Notes: generated by a model not told the origin, from the sequence alone. A stretch of DNA of 64,000 nucleotides from Roseibium polysiphoniae (GCF_014842925.1 NZ_JACYXJ010000003.1:372001-436000), one strand, 5' to 3'; positions 35,219-44,882 are shown, counted from the first letter of the stretch. Numbers and translations: made by a program.

Positions 35219-36472
35219 ATGAAGAAGATTTTATTGGCTACAGTGAGCGTGCTCATGGGTTCGGGGGTGGCTTTGGCCCAGGCCCCGGTGCCTGACAATC
35301 TGGAAAAGCTGTCCAACTTTCAGTCCACGGGTGTCACCGAGTTCACCTACATCGAGCAAAAGGGCGAGTATGCCGACGGCATCAAGAAGACCCTCGAGCG
35401 GATATCCCTGCCGGACGGGTTCAAGATCGGACTTTATGCGATTGTTCCTGACGCCCGGCACATGGCCGTTGGTCCGCAAGGCATTGTCACCTTCGTCGGC
35501 ACCCGCAAGGACAAGGTCTGGTCGGTCACCGACCGCAACAAGGACCGGGTGGCGGATGAAGTGAAGGACTTCGCGCCTTCACTCAAGTTCGCGATCCCAA
35601 ATGGACCGTGTTTCTCCAAGGATGGCTTTCTCTATATCGCCGAGCAGAACCGGGTTCTGGTCTATCCGGCCGCCGAGTTTTTCTATGAAAGCCCGGATGT
35701 GGCCGCCTTCAACGTGGTCAAGCAGGGGGATCTGATCCCGCAGTCGGAGGAGAGCTACAACCACACGGCCCGCGTCTGCAAAATCGGGCCGGATGGCAAG
35801 ATCTATATTTCGCTCGGACAGCCCTTCAACGTCTCGCCGCCCGAAAAGCTGGACCTCTACAAAGAAACCGGCATCGGCGGGATGATCCGGCTGAACACCG
35901 ATGGCACCAACCGTGAAGTCTATACCTACGGTATCCGCAACTCGGTCGGACATGACTTCCATCCTGAAACCGGAGAACTCTGGTTCACCGACAATCAGGT
36001 GGATGGCATGGGAGATGACATCCCTCCTGGCGAAATCAACCGCCAGACCGCCATGGGCCAGCACTTTGGCTTCCCGTGGTATGGCGGCGGTGACACCCGC
36101 ACCAACGAATACAAGAACGAAGAAGTGCCGGTGGATGTGGTCATGCCTGCTGCCGAGCAGGTCGCTCACGCCGCCGATCTTGGTATGAGCTTCTACAGTG
36201 GCAAGATGTTCCCCGCGAAATACAAGAACGCCATCTTCTCAGCCCAGCACGGATCCTGGAACCGGACGACACCGGTCGGGGCCCGCGTGATGGTCACCTT
36301 CGTTGATGACGAAGGCAATGCCACCACGGAAAGCTTCGCCGAGGGATGGATCGACGAAAACGATGAGTATCTCGGCCGCCCGGTGGATGTCGTGCAGTTG
36401 CGTGACGGGTCCATTCTGGTGTCCGATGACCTTGCCGGAGCGATCTACCGCATTTGGTATGAGGGCAACTGA
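35219..36472 (+). CDS. Secreted PQQ-type glucose/sorbosone dehydrogenase-like protein
   Basis: 417 residues with a signal peptide (about 1-20, ending ALAQA). Six-bladed propeller segments of the GSDH family are seen: ISLPDGFKIGLYAIVPDARH, KIGPDGKIYISLGQPFNV, VYTYGIRNSVGHDFHPETGE, ELWFTDNQVDGMGDDIPPGE and the late IFSAQHGSWNRTTPVGARVM. It should oxidise a sugar in the periplasm, perhaps with PQQ and calcium. The next gene starts on its stop codon, so it is coupled to the cytochrome c. It completes a four-gene periplasmic oxidation unit. Confidence 0.88.
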   Translation: MKKILLATVSVLMGSGVALAQAPVPDNLEKLSNFQSTGVTEFTYIEQKGEYADGIKKTLERISLPDGFKIGLYAIVPDARHMAVGPQGIVTFVGTRKDKVWSVTDRNKDRVADEVKDFAPSLKFAIPNGPCFSKDGFLYIAEQNRVLVYPAAEFFYESPDVAAFNVVKQGDLIPQSEESYNHTARVCKIGPDGKIYISLGQPFNVSPPEKLDLYKETGIGGMIRLNTDGTNREVYTYGIRNSVGHDFHPETGELWFTDNQVDGMGDDIPPGEINRQTAMGQHFGFPWYGGGDTRTNEYKNEEVPVDVVMPAAEQVAHAADLGMSFYSGKMFPAKYKNAIFSAQHGSWNRTTPVGARVMVTFVDDEGNATTESFAEGWIDENDEYLGRPVDVVQLRDGSILVSDDLAGAIYRIWYEGN

Positions 36473-37071
36473 TGCTGTTTCGACGTGCATGTGTTCTGGG
36501 CGGGGTTTTCCTCGCCCAGGCGTTCGCGAGCCACGCGCTGGCTGATGAGGCGATTGTCGGTGATCCGGCAGCCGGGCGAAAGGCAGCGGGCATGTGCCGG
36601 ACCTGCCATGGCGTGGACGGCTATGCCCGCATTCCGATCGCGCCTCATATTGGCGGCGAGCCTGCGCCCTACCTCGTTCATCAGCTGACGGCTTTTCGGG
36701 ATGGAACGCGTACTCATGAAATGATGAGTGTCGTGGCCAAATCCCTGACGGATCAACAAATTGCGGATTTGGCAGCATGGTACGCCAGTCAGATAGCGCT
36801 TGCGTCGCTGCCACAAGGTGTTTCCGAAGACGCAGCGCCGGAAGCCTGCGTTGCGTGTCACGGTGCGGCGGGGCTGTCGGAGCTCGAAGATGCTCCAAAT
36901 CTCGCCGGCGAGACGGTGATGTATATCGATACGCAGCTGAAGGCCTTCAGAACCGGAAAGCGTAGCCATGAGATCATGTCGGCAATCGCGGCCGACCTCA
37001 GCAATGAGGACATTCGCAGCCTGGCAGAATGGTATGCGGACATCGACCTGACGATCGAGCCCGCAAAGTAG
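36472..37071 (+). CDS. Dihaem cytochrome c (c4/c553-like)
   Basis: 199 residues with a signal peptide (cleavage near HALADEA). Two haem-binding CxxCH motifs are present, CRTCH at 42-46 and CVACH at 126-130. Each half also has a Met-containing segment (THEMMS, SHEIMS) for the sixth ligand. This two-domain layout is that of cytochrome c4. Its start overlaps the last base of the dehydrogenase stop codon. It probably takes electrons from the two dehydrogenases to a terminal oxidase. Confidence 0.92.
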   Translation: MLFRRACVLGGVFLAQAFASHALADEAIVGDPAAGRKAAGMCRTCHGVDGYARIPIAPHIGGEPAPYLVHQLTAFRDGTRTHEMMSVVAKSLTDQQIADLAAWYASQIALASLPQGVSEDAAPEACVACHGAAGLSELEDAPNLAGETVMYIDTQLKAFRTGKRSHEIMSAIAADLSNEDIRSLAEWYADIDLTIEPAK

Positions 37072-37350
37072 TGAGCTTTCAACACACGGGGCGTCGATCA
37101 TTCAGGGGCATTTGGCGTTTCACAGCTCCCGTCGAGGAGCTTCTCTTAAAGCCTCGCAAGGCACCAGGTGACTGCGATCACCGAATTCCCAATGAAAAGC
37201 TGCTTCATTCGACCGGGCTGACGCACCGCTTGCGATGCCATGCGGGCTGTCTTCCTGCGTGCCGCCCCGGTGCTCGACGATTGTTATCTGTAATTCCATC
37301 CAGATGTCTGGTGGGAACTGATTTTCCTCACATTTTCACATAAAAATTTT
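37072..37350 (+). other. Non-coding region between cytochrome c and the RimK cluster
   Basis: About 280 bases without a convincing gene; GC content drops sharply after 37290. It should contain the promoter of the RimK cluster, whose putative operators begin at 37351. No clear terminator follows the cytochrome gene. Confidence 0.4.
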
Positions 37351-37386
37351 ACATAGACAAAATAATTTTATCTATGTAGATAAAAT
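37351..37386. promoter_or_regulatory. AT-rich double palindrome before the RimK cluster
   Basis: Two overlapping inverted repeats. 37351-37377 reads ACATAGACAAAATAATTTT then ATCTATGT, a 27-bp palindrome with one mismatch. 37365-37386 has perfect 10-bp arms ATTTTATCTA/TAGATAAAAT around TG. Together they give two copies of an ATTTT-TCTATGTA unit facing each other. The second ends only 3 bases from the next start codon, so a bound protein would cover the promoter and translation start. Confidence 0.65.
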
Positions 37387-37389
37387 CTC

Positions 37390-37677
37390 ATGAGTGAGTC
37401 AGCGGAATTTATCGAGCAAACAGTTGCCAAGCTTGTCGCGCTTTACGATCAGCCTTTTGGCGGAACGGGGAAGAAGGGCGGGCGATATCGCATTCCGGCA
37501 AAGCTTGTGCGTGATATCGCGGGTAGACGTCGGCTGTATGAGGACGACGTGAAAGAGCTGACCCGCGCGATGCTCGAGAAGGGATATGTGCTGATCGACA
37601 TGGATAGCTTCTTCGTTGTCACGAGCGCGAACACCTTCGTGAACTATCGTCGAGCCAATGAGGATTGCCTTGAATGA
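37390..37677 (+). CDS. Small conserved-looking protein leading the RimK cluster
   Basis: 95 residues, no family recognised. The core RYRIPAKLVRDIAGRRRLYE and DVKELTRAMLEKGYVLIDMD, followed by FFVVTSANTFVNYRR, has helix-helix-wing character and could be a small winged-helix DNA-binding protein; this is a guess from composition. No ribosome site precedes the ATG, which lies 3 bases after the palindrome, so the message may be leaderless. The stop overlaps the next start. Autoregulation through the palindrome is a reasonable idea. Confidence 0.65.
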   Translation: MSESAEFIEQTVAKLVALYDQPFGGTGKKGGRYRIPAKLVRDIAGRRRLYEDDVKELTRAMLEKGYVLIDMDSFFVVTSANTFVNYRRANEDCLE

Positions 37678-38186
37678 GAGAGGGCAAAGTCGGGCGATCA
37701 AGAAGAGAGCCGGACGTCATCGGCTGGCGTGAAATCGTTGCTCTGCCAGAGCTTGGGGTCACGGGCATGCGAGCAAAGATCGACACAGGCGCAAGAACCT
37801 CTGCGATTCATGCGGACCAGCAGGAGGTCTTTGAGCGCGAGACACGAAGATGGGTTCGTTTTCGCGTGCCTGGTTCGAGATATCACCGGGACATGCGGAT
37901 CGAAGCCCCCATCTTCGACGAGCGCTTGATCAAGAATACCAGCGGCATTCCCGAGCAGCGCCTTGTGATCGAGACACTTCTGGTTCTCGGCAGGCACCGC
38001 TGGCATGTCGAAGTCTCGCTGGCGAACAGGGAAAACATGGGGCTCGACATGATCCTAGGGCGGACTGCAATCCGCAATCGGCGGGTGCTCGTCAACCCGG
38101 GTAAATCATTCCTTGCAGGCAAACCTGTTGAGCTAAAGCAGCCATCTGATCGACTGCGTAGCGCTGTGTTGGTGCCAGTAGAATAA
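37674..38186 (+). CDS. RimB-type retropepsin-like ATP-dependent zinc protease family protein
   Basis: 170 residues. REIVALPELGVTGMRAKIDT followed by GARTSAIHA is the hallmark DTGA(R)TS(A)xHA stretch of the family, with the aspartate of a retropepsin-like active site. RIEAPIFDERLIKNTSG and MGLDMILGRTAIRNRRVLVN complete the fold. The family is normally linked to rimK and, in Pseudomonas, RimB acts with RimK in controlled glutamate-tail modification and trimming of ribosomal protein S6. It overlaps the previous gene by 4 bases and is followed by rimK. Confidence 0.85.
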   Translation: MREGKVGRSRREPDVIGWREIVALPELGVTGMRAKIDTGARTSAIHADQQEVFERETRRWVRFRVPGSRYHRDMRIEAPIFDERLIKNTSGIPEQRLVIETLLVLGRHRWHVEVSLANRENMGLDMILGRTAIRNRRVLVNPGKSFLAGKPVELKQPSDRLRSAVLVPVE

Positions 38187-38227
38187 GTCGCGACACCCGA
38201 CGGAAGACTTTCTGAAGGAGAAAGCCT

Positions 38228-39133
38228 GTGAAAATTGCAATGATGGCACGTAACCCTGACCTATATTCGCACCGTCGCTTGAAAGAAGCAGCCGAAGAGC
38301 GTGGTCATGAGCTGGACATCATCAACACGCTGCGGTGTTACATGAACATTGCATCGCGCCGTCCAGAGATCTTTTACAATGGTGAGAAGTTGATCGGTTA
38401 TGATGCCGTGATTCCGCGTATTGGTGCCTCTGTCACTTTCTACGGTCTGGCAGTGCTTCGCCAGTTCGAGATGATGGGCGTCTATCCCCTCAACGAGTCC
38501 GTCGCCATTGGCCGTTCGCGCGACAAGCTGCGCTCCATGCAGCTGCTTGCTCGCGACGGAATTGGCCTGCCTGTGACGACCTTTGCCCATGACCCGAAGA
38601 TGACCGAAGAGGTTCTGAAAACGGCTGGTGGCGCACCTGTGGTGATCAAGCTGCTGGAAGGTACCCAGGGGATCGGTGTGGTTCTTGCCGATACTGAGCG
38701 TTCTGCAAAGTCCGTGATCGAGGCTTTCCGCGGTGCCAACGTGAATATCCTGGTTCAGGAGTTCATCAAGGAGTCCGGCGGTACCGACATTCGTGCACTG
38801 GTCGTCGGCGGCAAGGTGATCGCGGCCATGAAGCGTACTGGCGCGGAAGGTGAATTCCGTTCCAACCTGCACCGGGGCGGCAGCGCCCAGGCGATTAAGA
38901 TTTCACCGGAAGAGCGGTCAACTGCGGTTCGTGCTGCGAAATCCATGGGGCTCAATGTCTGCGGCGTAGACATGTTGCGCGCGAACCACGGGCCGGTGGT
39001 CATGGAAGTGAACTCTTCTCCGGGCCTGGAAGGCGTGGAAAAGGCCACTGGTATTGATGTCGCGGGCAAGATCATCGAGTTTATCATGAAGCATGCCGAG
39101 GCCGGGAAAACCAAAACCCGCGGCAAAGGATGA
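38228..39133 (+). CDS. rimK: RimK, ATP-grasp glutamate ligase
   Basis: 301 residues, full RimK length. It begins [20 protein letters not shown]; the ATP-grasp core contains [40 protein letters not shown] and [18 protein letters not shown], the last bearing metal ligands. RimK adds glutamate residues to the C-terminus of ribosomal protein S6 and can make poly-alpha-glutamate. GAAGGAG precedes the GTG start. The following gene overlaps its stop by 4 bases. Confidence 0.95.
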   Translation: MKIAMMARNPDLYSHRRLKEAAEERGHELDIINTLRCYMNIASRRPEIFYNGEKLIGYDAVIPRIGASVTFYGLAVLRQFEMMGVYPLNESVAIGRSRDKLRSMQLLARDGIGLPVTTFAHDPKMTEEVLKTAGGAPVVIKLLEGTQGIGVVLADTERSAKSVIEAFRGANVNILVQEFIKESGGTDIRALVVGGKVIAAMKRTGAEGEFRSNLHRGGSAQAIKISPEERSTAVRAAKSMGLNVCGVDMLRANHGPVVMEVNSSPGLEGVEKATGIDVAGKIIEFIMKHAEAGKTKTRGKG

Positions 39134-40176
39134 CAAAGGCCCGCGAGCCGTTTGAGATCGGCACACATCGAATTGCGCCTGTTACCCGGGTGACGATCGA
39201 TCTTCCGGTAAGTGTGCTTTCAGATCATACGCCGGTGACCATGTCTGTGCATGTGGTGCACGGCCGGCGGCCTGGTCCCGTTGTCTTCGTCAGCGCTGCG
39301 GTGCACGGCGACGAGGTGATTGGAGTCGAGATCGCGCGCAGGATCCTGCGCGCACCCAATCTTGACAACCTTAAAGGCACACTGCTGGTGATCCCGATTG
39401 TGAATTCATTTGGATTCTTGAACCATTCCAGGTACTTGCCAGATCGGCGCGATCTCAATCGCAGCTTTCCAGGAAGCGTTCGGGGTTCACTTGCAGGTCG
39501 CCTCGCGAACCTGTTCATGACTGAAATCGTCAGCAGGTGTGATTGCGGCATCGATCTTCACTCAGCTGCCATTCACCGGACCAATCTACCACAGATACGT
39601 GTCTCACCATCACGGCCGGACACGATGCTGCTCGCCGAGGCTTTTGGCGCGCCGGTGATCCTGACTTCCAAACTGCGTGAGGGATCCTTGCGTCAGGCGT
39701 CTCAGGAGAAGGGGGTCGACATTCTGCTTTACGAAGCTGGAGAGGGCCTGCGCTTCGATGAAATGGCCATCCGTGCAGGTGTTTCGGGAATACTGCGCGT
39801 TTTGCGCAAGCTGGAAATGGTGTCTGGAAAAGGTATTGCCCGGCCAAAGGTTCCTTCGATCCAGACCTCGGCCAGTTCCTGGGTGAGAGCACCTGCAGGC
39901 GGTCTCTTGCGTACATTCAAATCCATCGGCGAGGTTGTTTATGCTGGTGATCTGCTTGGGATTGTCTCCGATCCTTTCGGCGAAGTCGAAAAGGAAATCG
40001 AGGCGCCTGAGGATGGCTTGATCATTGGCCGGACCAATTTGCCCGTCCTTAATGAAGGGGACGGCCTGTTTCATATTGCCGAAGTCCGGCGCAAGGATGA
40101 TCCGGAGCGCACGCTCGATAGCCTGAACTCGCAGCTGGAAGCGGACCCGCTATTCGACGAGGATGAGATTATCTGA
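39130..40176 (+). CDS. Succinylglutamate desuccinylase/aspartoacylase family protein
   Basis: 348 residues. M14-type zinc carboxypeptidase motifs: [20 protein letters not shown] (H and E ligands), [15 protein letters not shown] with the usual DLNR arginine, and [15 protein letters not shown] (third ligand). A C-terminal beta-barrel domain ([20 protein letters not shown]) is typical of the long bacterial group. It follows rimK with a 4-base overlap, so it probably works on a product or target of RimK, for example by hydrolysing acyl- or glutamyl-amide bonds. The exact substrate is not known. Confidence 0.88.
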   Translation: MTKAREPFEIGTHRIAPVTRVTIDLPVSVLSDHTPVTMSVHVVHGRRPGPVVFVSAAVHGDEVIGVEIARRILRAPNLDNLKGTLLVIPIVNSFGFLNHSRYLPDRRDLNRSFPGSVRGSLAGRLANLFMTEIVSRCDCGIDLHSAAIHRTNLPQIRVSPSRPDTMLLAEAFGAPVILTSKLREGSLRQASQEKGVDILLYEAGEGLRFDEMAIRAGVSGILRVLRKLEMVSGKGIARPKVPSIQTSASSWVRAPAGGLLRTFKSIGEVVYAGDLLGIVSDPFGEVEKEIEAPEDGLIIGRTNLPVLNEGDGLFHIAEVRRKDDPERTLDSLNSQLEADPLFDEDEII

Positions 40177-40233
40177 CTGTGCACTGCGGGAAAACGCATC
40201 GAGCCTCTGGCTTGAAGCCTTTGCAACGACTAT

Positions 40234-40251
40234 GTTTTGACTAGTCAAAAC
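40234..40251. promoter_or_regulatory. Perfect 18-bp palindrome before the CoxL-like gene
   Basis: GTTTTGACTAGTCAAAAC is perfectly symmetric and lies 71 bases ahead of the ATG at 40322. This is the size and symmetry of a TetR- or MarR-type operator. No regulator gene is adjacent. Confidence 0.6.
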
Positions 40252-40321
40252 TTGGCCGGTGCATGTTTCGAACCTTAGAGGCGCCGGCGCTTTTCAGTCA
40301 GAACAGCAGGATGCCATCTTC

Positions 40322-42625
40322 ATGGACCAGATGATCCCGGCCAAATTCGGTATTGGCGCGCCCGTGCGCCGGAAGGAAGATGCCAAGCTGATTACCGGCC
40401 ATGGTATCTATACGGATGACTATGCGCCGGCTGGTGCGCTTCACGCCCACGTTCTGCGGTCCGCCATGGCCCATGCGAAAATCTCGCTGAGCGGCCTGGA
40501 AGAGGCACGCGCGGTTCCTGGTGTCGCGATGGTGCTGACGGCAGAGGATGTATCGGACCTGAAACCGATGCCGACCAAGGCGGTGATGAAACAGGTCGAC
40601 GGTACGTCTCACGCCTGTCCGCCACAGCCTGTCTTGTGTTCCGACACGGTTCGATATGTTGGCGATGCGATCGCCTTCATTGTCGCTGACAGCGTGAACA
40701 CCGCGAAGTCTGCGTCCGAATTGATCGAGGTGGACTACGAGCCGCTTGATGTTGCCGTCGGAATTGAGACCTCACTTCAGGGCGATGCGCCGCTGGTCTG
40801 GCCTGAATACGGGTCAAACAAGGCGTTTGTTCTTGGCCATGGCGATGAAGACAAATGTGCCGCGGCATTCGAGGCTGCCGACCGTGTGGTCTCCATCAAG
40901 CTGATCAACAACCGTCTGGTCGCCAATTACATGGAGCCACGCGGATGTGTTGCCGAATTTGATCCAGAGCAGGAGCGTTTCACTCTGACGGCTGGAACCC
41001 AGGGCGGTCATGGCATGCGCAGTGTGATCTGCAACGACATCCTCGGCATTGACGAGGACAAGCTGCGGATCGTTACCCCTGAAGTGGGCGGCGGCTTTGG
41101 CACCAAGATGTTTACCTACCGGGAATATCCGCTCTGTCTGACGGCTGCGCAGCGTCTTGGCAAACCCGTCAAGTGGACGGGCGAGCGGATGGATCATTTC
41201 GTCACCGACGCCCACGGTCGTGACAACGTCACATATGCCGAACTGGCGCTTGACAAGGACGCGAAGATTGTTGGCCTGAAAATCGACGTTCTGGCCTCCA
41301 TGGGGGCTTACCTCCACCAGTACGCGCCCTTCATTCCCTTCGTCGGCACCTCCATGTCGACCGGCCTTTACGACGTGCCTGCGCTTTGGGTGACGGCGAC
41401 CGGCGTCTATGAGAACACCGTGCCGACGGATGCCTACCGTGGAGCAGGGCGGCCTGAAGCGGCCTATCTGATCGAGCGGCTGATCGAGAAGGCCGGGGCG
41501 GAGACAGGACTGGGGTCAGCGGAAATACGCCGCCGGAATTTTGTTGCCGCCGAGAACCTGCCCTACACCACACAGACGGGCCGGCTCTATGACACGGGTG
41601 ATTTTGCCGGCCACATGGACAAGGCCATGGAGGTGGCGGACTGGTCCAGGTTCGAGGCGCGGCAAAAAGCGAGTGCAGACAACGGCAAATTCCGCGGCAT
41701 CGGCATGTGTTCCTACATCGAGGCCTGCGCTTTCCCCGGTGGTGAGGAAGCGACTGTGGAACTCAACGGCAATGGAACCGTGACGCTTTTGATCGGAACC
41801 CAGACCAACGGCCAGGGACACGCCACGTCCTATGGTCAGATCATTGCGGAACAGCTCGGACTGGATCTTGAAAAGATCGAGGTCATCCAGGGCGATACGG
41901 ACCGCGTGCGCAAGGGCGGCGGGACCGGTGGTTCGCGGTCCATTCCGCTTGGCCTTCCTTCCGTGAATGAAGCGTCCAAGACGCTGGTGAAGAAGATCAA
42001 GGACCAGGCGGCAGAACAACTCGAGGTGGGGCCCGAGGATCTGGAGCTGGTCGGCGGCGATGTCCGGGTTGTGGGAACGGACCGCCAGGTCACCCTGGCC
42101 GAGGTTGCAGCCAATGCGCCCCAGAAACTGTTTGGCCAGGAAGAGGTCAAGCAGGTTGAGGCGACCTATCCCAATGGAACGCACATTGCTGAGGTTGAGA
42201 TCGACCCGGAGACGGGCAACGTTTCGGTTGAGAACTATGTGATTGTCGATGACTTCGGCGTCACGGTGAATCCGATCCTCCTGGAAGGCCAGGTTCAGGG
42301 CGGAACGGCACAGGCGATCAGTCAGGCCTTGTGCGAGCGCACGGTCTACGACGAGGAAGGTCAGCTGCTGACAGCGTCACTGCTGGACTATCAACTGATC
42401 CGGGCCGGAGACCTGCCAGACTTCAACTTCCAGACCCGTAACATTCCGTCGACCACCAACGCGATGGGCATCAAGGGGGCCGGGGAGGCTGGCACCATCG
42501 GTGGATGCGCGTCCATCATGAATGCAGTCCAGAAGGCGCTGCGCGATGGGGCAGGTGTGGACCACATCGATATGCCGGCAACCCCGTCACGCGTGTGGGA
42601 AGCGATCCAGGCGCAGAAGTCCTAG
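40322..42625 (+). CDS. Xanthine dehydrogenase family molybdopterin-binding subunit (CoxL form II-like)
   Basis: 767 residues from the ATG at 40322; a GTG at 40259 gives a longer but unlikely start. Family segments: PVRRKEDAKLITGHGIYTDD near the start, PEVGGGFGTKMFTYREYPL, the active-site loop TDAYRGAGRPEAAYLIERLI (AYRGAGR, form II, not the AYRCSFR of true CO dehydrogenase), GTQTNGQGHATSYGQIIAEQ and the catalytic Glu in GAGEAGTIGG. It should hydroxylate an aldehyde or N-heterocycle. No FAD or iron-sulphur subunit gene is next to it, so it needs distant partners. Confidence 0.9.
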   Translation: MDQMIPAKFGIGAPVRRKEDAKLITGHGIYTDDYAPAGALHAHVLRSAMAHAKISLSGLEEARAVPGVAMVLTAEDVSDLKPMPTKAVMKQVDGTSHACPPQPVLCSDTVRYVGDAIAFIVADSVNTAKSASELIEVDYEPLDVAVGIETSLQGDAPLVWPEYGSNKAFVLGHGDEDKCAAAFEAADRVVSIKLINNRLVANYMEPRGCVAEFDPEQERFTLTAGTQGGHGMRSVICNDILGIDEDKLRIVTPEVGGGFGTKMFTYREYPLCLTAAQRLGKPVKWTGERMDHFVTDAHGRDNVTYAELALDKDAKIVGLKIDVLASMGAYLHQYAPFIPFVGTSMSTGLYDVPALWVTATGVYENTVPTDAYRGAGRPEAAYLIERLIEKAGAETGLGSAEIRRRNFVAAENLPYTTQTGRLYDTGDFAGHMDKAMEVADWSRFEARQKASADNGKFRGIGMCSYIEACAFPGGEEATVELNGNGTVTLLIGTQTNGQGHATSYGQIIAEQLGLDLEKIEVIQGDTDRVRKGGGTGGSRSIPLGLPSVNEASKTLVKKIKDQAAEQLEVGPEDLELVGGDVRVVGTDRQVTLAEVAANAPQKLFGQEEVKQVEATYPNGTHIAEVEIDPETGNVSVENYVIVDDFGVTVNPILLEGQVQGGTAQAISQALCERTVYDEEGQLLTASLLDYQLIRAGDLPDFNFQTRNIPSTTNAMGIKGAGEAGTIGGCASIMNAVQKALRDGAGVDHIDMPATPSRVWEAIQAQKS

Positions 42626-42806
42626 GATTTTGCCTTGCGATATTTTCGAGGCGAGAGGGGCCTAACTTTCGCCTCGATATACGTAATTCTCCATAGTCTG
42701 GATACGAAGTCTTAGTAAACTGAGTATACCGTCGCGTGTAGTGAGGTGCCGGCGATCAAGGGAGGGAGGCCGCTCACTTCTCTCGTTTCGACAGGGCGCT
42801 CTCCTT

Positions 42807-44882
42807 ATGTTTTTAGTACTTTCTTGCATTGCGGTTGCGCATGAAGCTCGGTTTACGTTGCTTGCCGCGCTTGTTTGTATTTTGGGTGCATTTCTCACCG
42901 TAAATCTTTATTCGCGGCTCCGGTCGAGCCGGGGAAGCAAACGCTACCTATGGCTGTTTCTCGTCGCGCTAGTTGGCGGAGCAACGATCTGGACGACACA
43001 TTTCTCTGCGATGCTGGGCTATATCGTTCCGCTCGGCAGAACCTTTGAGCCGACTCTCACCCTCATCTCGCTTGGCTGCGCAATCTTGACCAGCGGCTTG
43101 GCCTTTCTGCTGGCCTCCCAAGGCAGGTCGATCGGTTTTCCGTTGATAGGAGGGGCCGTGTTTGGGATGGGCATCGCGGTGATGCACTACCTTGGGATGG
43201 AAGCCTATCTGGTCACGGGCATCCTCAAGTGGGACGTGTCCTTTGTCGCCTGGTCGGTGGTGCTTGGGGGAGGGTTGGGGGCCGCGGCCCTCGTTCTCGC
43301 GCATACGGGCAAGGGTGTATCTGGCATTGTCCAGGCTGCTTCGGTCATGATCCTGGCGATCGTGCTGATGCATTTCATCGGTATGACGGCCATCACCGTG
43401 GTGCCGCTTTCCGGGGTCTCGATCCCGGCGCAGGCGTTGTCGGATGACGTCATGCTGGCTGCGGTCGTTGGTGTGACCTTGGTGATCATCGCCACGGTTG
43501 GCAGTGCGTTCGTGATCGACACGCGGAATATGGCCGAGGCAACCGCGACCTATCAGCATCTGGCGATGCATGATCCTCTGACCCAATTGCCGAACCGCAC
43601 CTATCTCCGGCATCAGCTGGAAGAGGAACTCTTGAACGTCCGGGACAGCAGCATGCTCGCGGTCCTGGCGATCGATCTTGATCGCTTCAAGGATGTGAAC
43701 GACCTGCATGGGCATGGTGCTGGAGACGCTCTTCTGGCCGATCTCGGCCGGCGGCTGAAGCTGCTGCTTGGCGACGGGGAGTTTGTCGCACGGATCGGGG
43801 GCGATGAATTTGTCGCCTATAAGTCTGGCGTTGCCGATGAAGCGGAAATTCTGCCCTTTGCAAACAGGTTGCGCAGTGAGATTGCGCGCCCGTTTGATTG
43901 GCAAAATCAGGTGGTAAAGATCGGTGGGAGTGTTGGCATTTCCCGGGCGCCCCGCGATGGTTTGGCGGCCGATGAATTGCTGACGAGGGCCGATTTGGCT
44001 GCCTATAGCGCGAAGACTGATGGCGGCGACAGACTGGCGTTCTATTGCGAGGGAATGGAAGAACGAAGCCGTTCGCGTGCCTCGATCGCGCTTGACCTCA
44101 AGTCGGCCATCCAGAACGGCGAGCTTGAGCTTTATTACCAACCACAGAATGACACGCGAACCCGTAGCCTGAAGGGCTTCGAGGCGCTGGTGCGTTGGAA
44201 ACATCCCGAGCGCGGATTGGTGTCGCCGACCGAATTTATTCCGATTGCCGAAGAGACAGGCCTTATTCTCGACATTGGAGCCTGGGTTCTGGAAGAGGCC
44301 TGCACCGCGGCGGCTGCCTGGCCGGAGCAATACTCTGTGGCTGTGAATGTCTCGGCGCTTCAGATCGCTCAATCGACGCTATCCCAGCAGGTTGCGGCTG
44401 TCCTGGCACGGACCAGTCTGGCGCCAGCCCGGCTCGAGATTGAACTGACGGAGAGCGGATTGATCGCCGATCAGGCTCATGCGCTCAAGGTCGTTCTCGA
44501 TCTCAAGAAGCTCGGCGTCAGTGTCGCGATGGATGATTTCGGCACCGGTTATTCGTCGCTGTCGACCTTGCAGAATTTCCCGTTCGACAAGATCAAGATC
44601 GATCGCGGGTTCATAATGAGCTTGACTGCGAACAAACAGTCCGCCGCAATCGTCAAATCGACAATACTGCTCGGAACCAGCTTGAAGATCCCGGTCCTGG
44701 CGGAAGGTGTCGAAACAGAGGATCAATTGTCCTTCCTGCTCCAGGAAGGCTGCCAATCCGTGCAGGGCTATCTTTTTGGAAAGCCGCTGCGTCTCGATGA
44801 ATGTATCGCGCTTATGGATTCCGAGCGCGGCGAAAAAGAATCCGTCCTGCCGAGCGTGGATCTGGTCGCCACACCGACATAG
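42807..44882 (+). CDS. MHYT-GGDEF-EAL cyclic di-GMP turnover protein
   Basis: 691 residues from the ATG at 42807, giving the usual MFxVLxCIAxxHE start; a GTG at 42741 adds 22 basic residues. The MHYT membrane sensor (about 10-240, seven hydrophobic segments) has TTHFSAM, MHYLGM and MHFIGM motifs that may bind copper. The GGDEF domain has an intact RIGGDEF but no RxxD inhibitory site. The EAL domain has intact GFEALVRWKHPERG, DDFGTGYSSLSTL and PVLAEGVET. Both synthesis and breakdown of cyclic di-GMP are possible, under control of a diatomic-gas or redox signal. Confidence 0.92.
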   Translation: MFLVLSCIAVAHEARFTLLAALVCILGAFLTVNLYSRLRSSRGSKRYLWLFLVALVGGATIWTTHFSAMLGYIVPLGRTFEPTLTLISLGCAILTSGLAFLLASQGRSIGFPLIGGAVFGMGIAVMHYLGMEAYLVTGILKWDVSFVAWSVVLGGGLGAAALVLAHTGKGVSGIVQAASVMILAIVLMHFIGMTAITVVPLSGVSIPAQALSDDVMLAAVVGVTLVIIATVGSAFVIDTRNMAEATATYQHLAMHDPLTQLPNRTYLRHQLEEELLNVRDSSMLAVLAIDLDRFKDVNDLHGHGAGDALLADLGRRLKLLLGDGEFVARIGGDEFVAYKSGVADEAEILPFANRLRSEIARPFDWQNQVVKIGGSVGISRAPRDGLAADELLTRADLAAYSAKTDGGDRLAFYCEGMEERSRSRASIALDLKSAIQNGELELYYQPQNDTRTRSLKGFEALVRWKHPERGLVSPTEFIPIAEETGLILDIGAWVLEEACTAAAAWPEQYSVAVNVSALQIAQSTLSQQVAAVLARTSLAPARLEIELTESGLIADQAHALKVVLDLKKLGVSVAMDDFGTGYSSLSTLQNFPFDKIKIDRGFIMSLTANKQSAAIVKSTILLGTSLKIPVLAEGVETEDQLSFLLQEGCQSVQGYLFGKPLRLDECIALMDSERGEKESVLPSVDLVATPT

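Noticed and set aside
40322-42625. True aerobic CO dehydrogenase
   Set aside because: The active-site loop is AYRGAGR and not AYRCSFR, and the other two subunits are missing.
42969-44372. 467-codon minus-strand frame opposite the MHYT-GGDEF-EAL gene
   Set aside because: Arg/His/Gln-rich shadow of a gene with clear motifs in the other strand.
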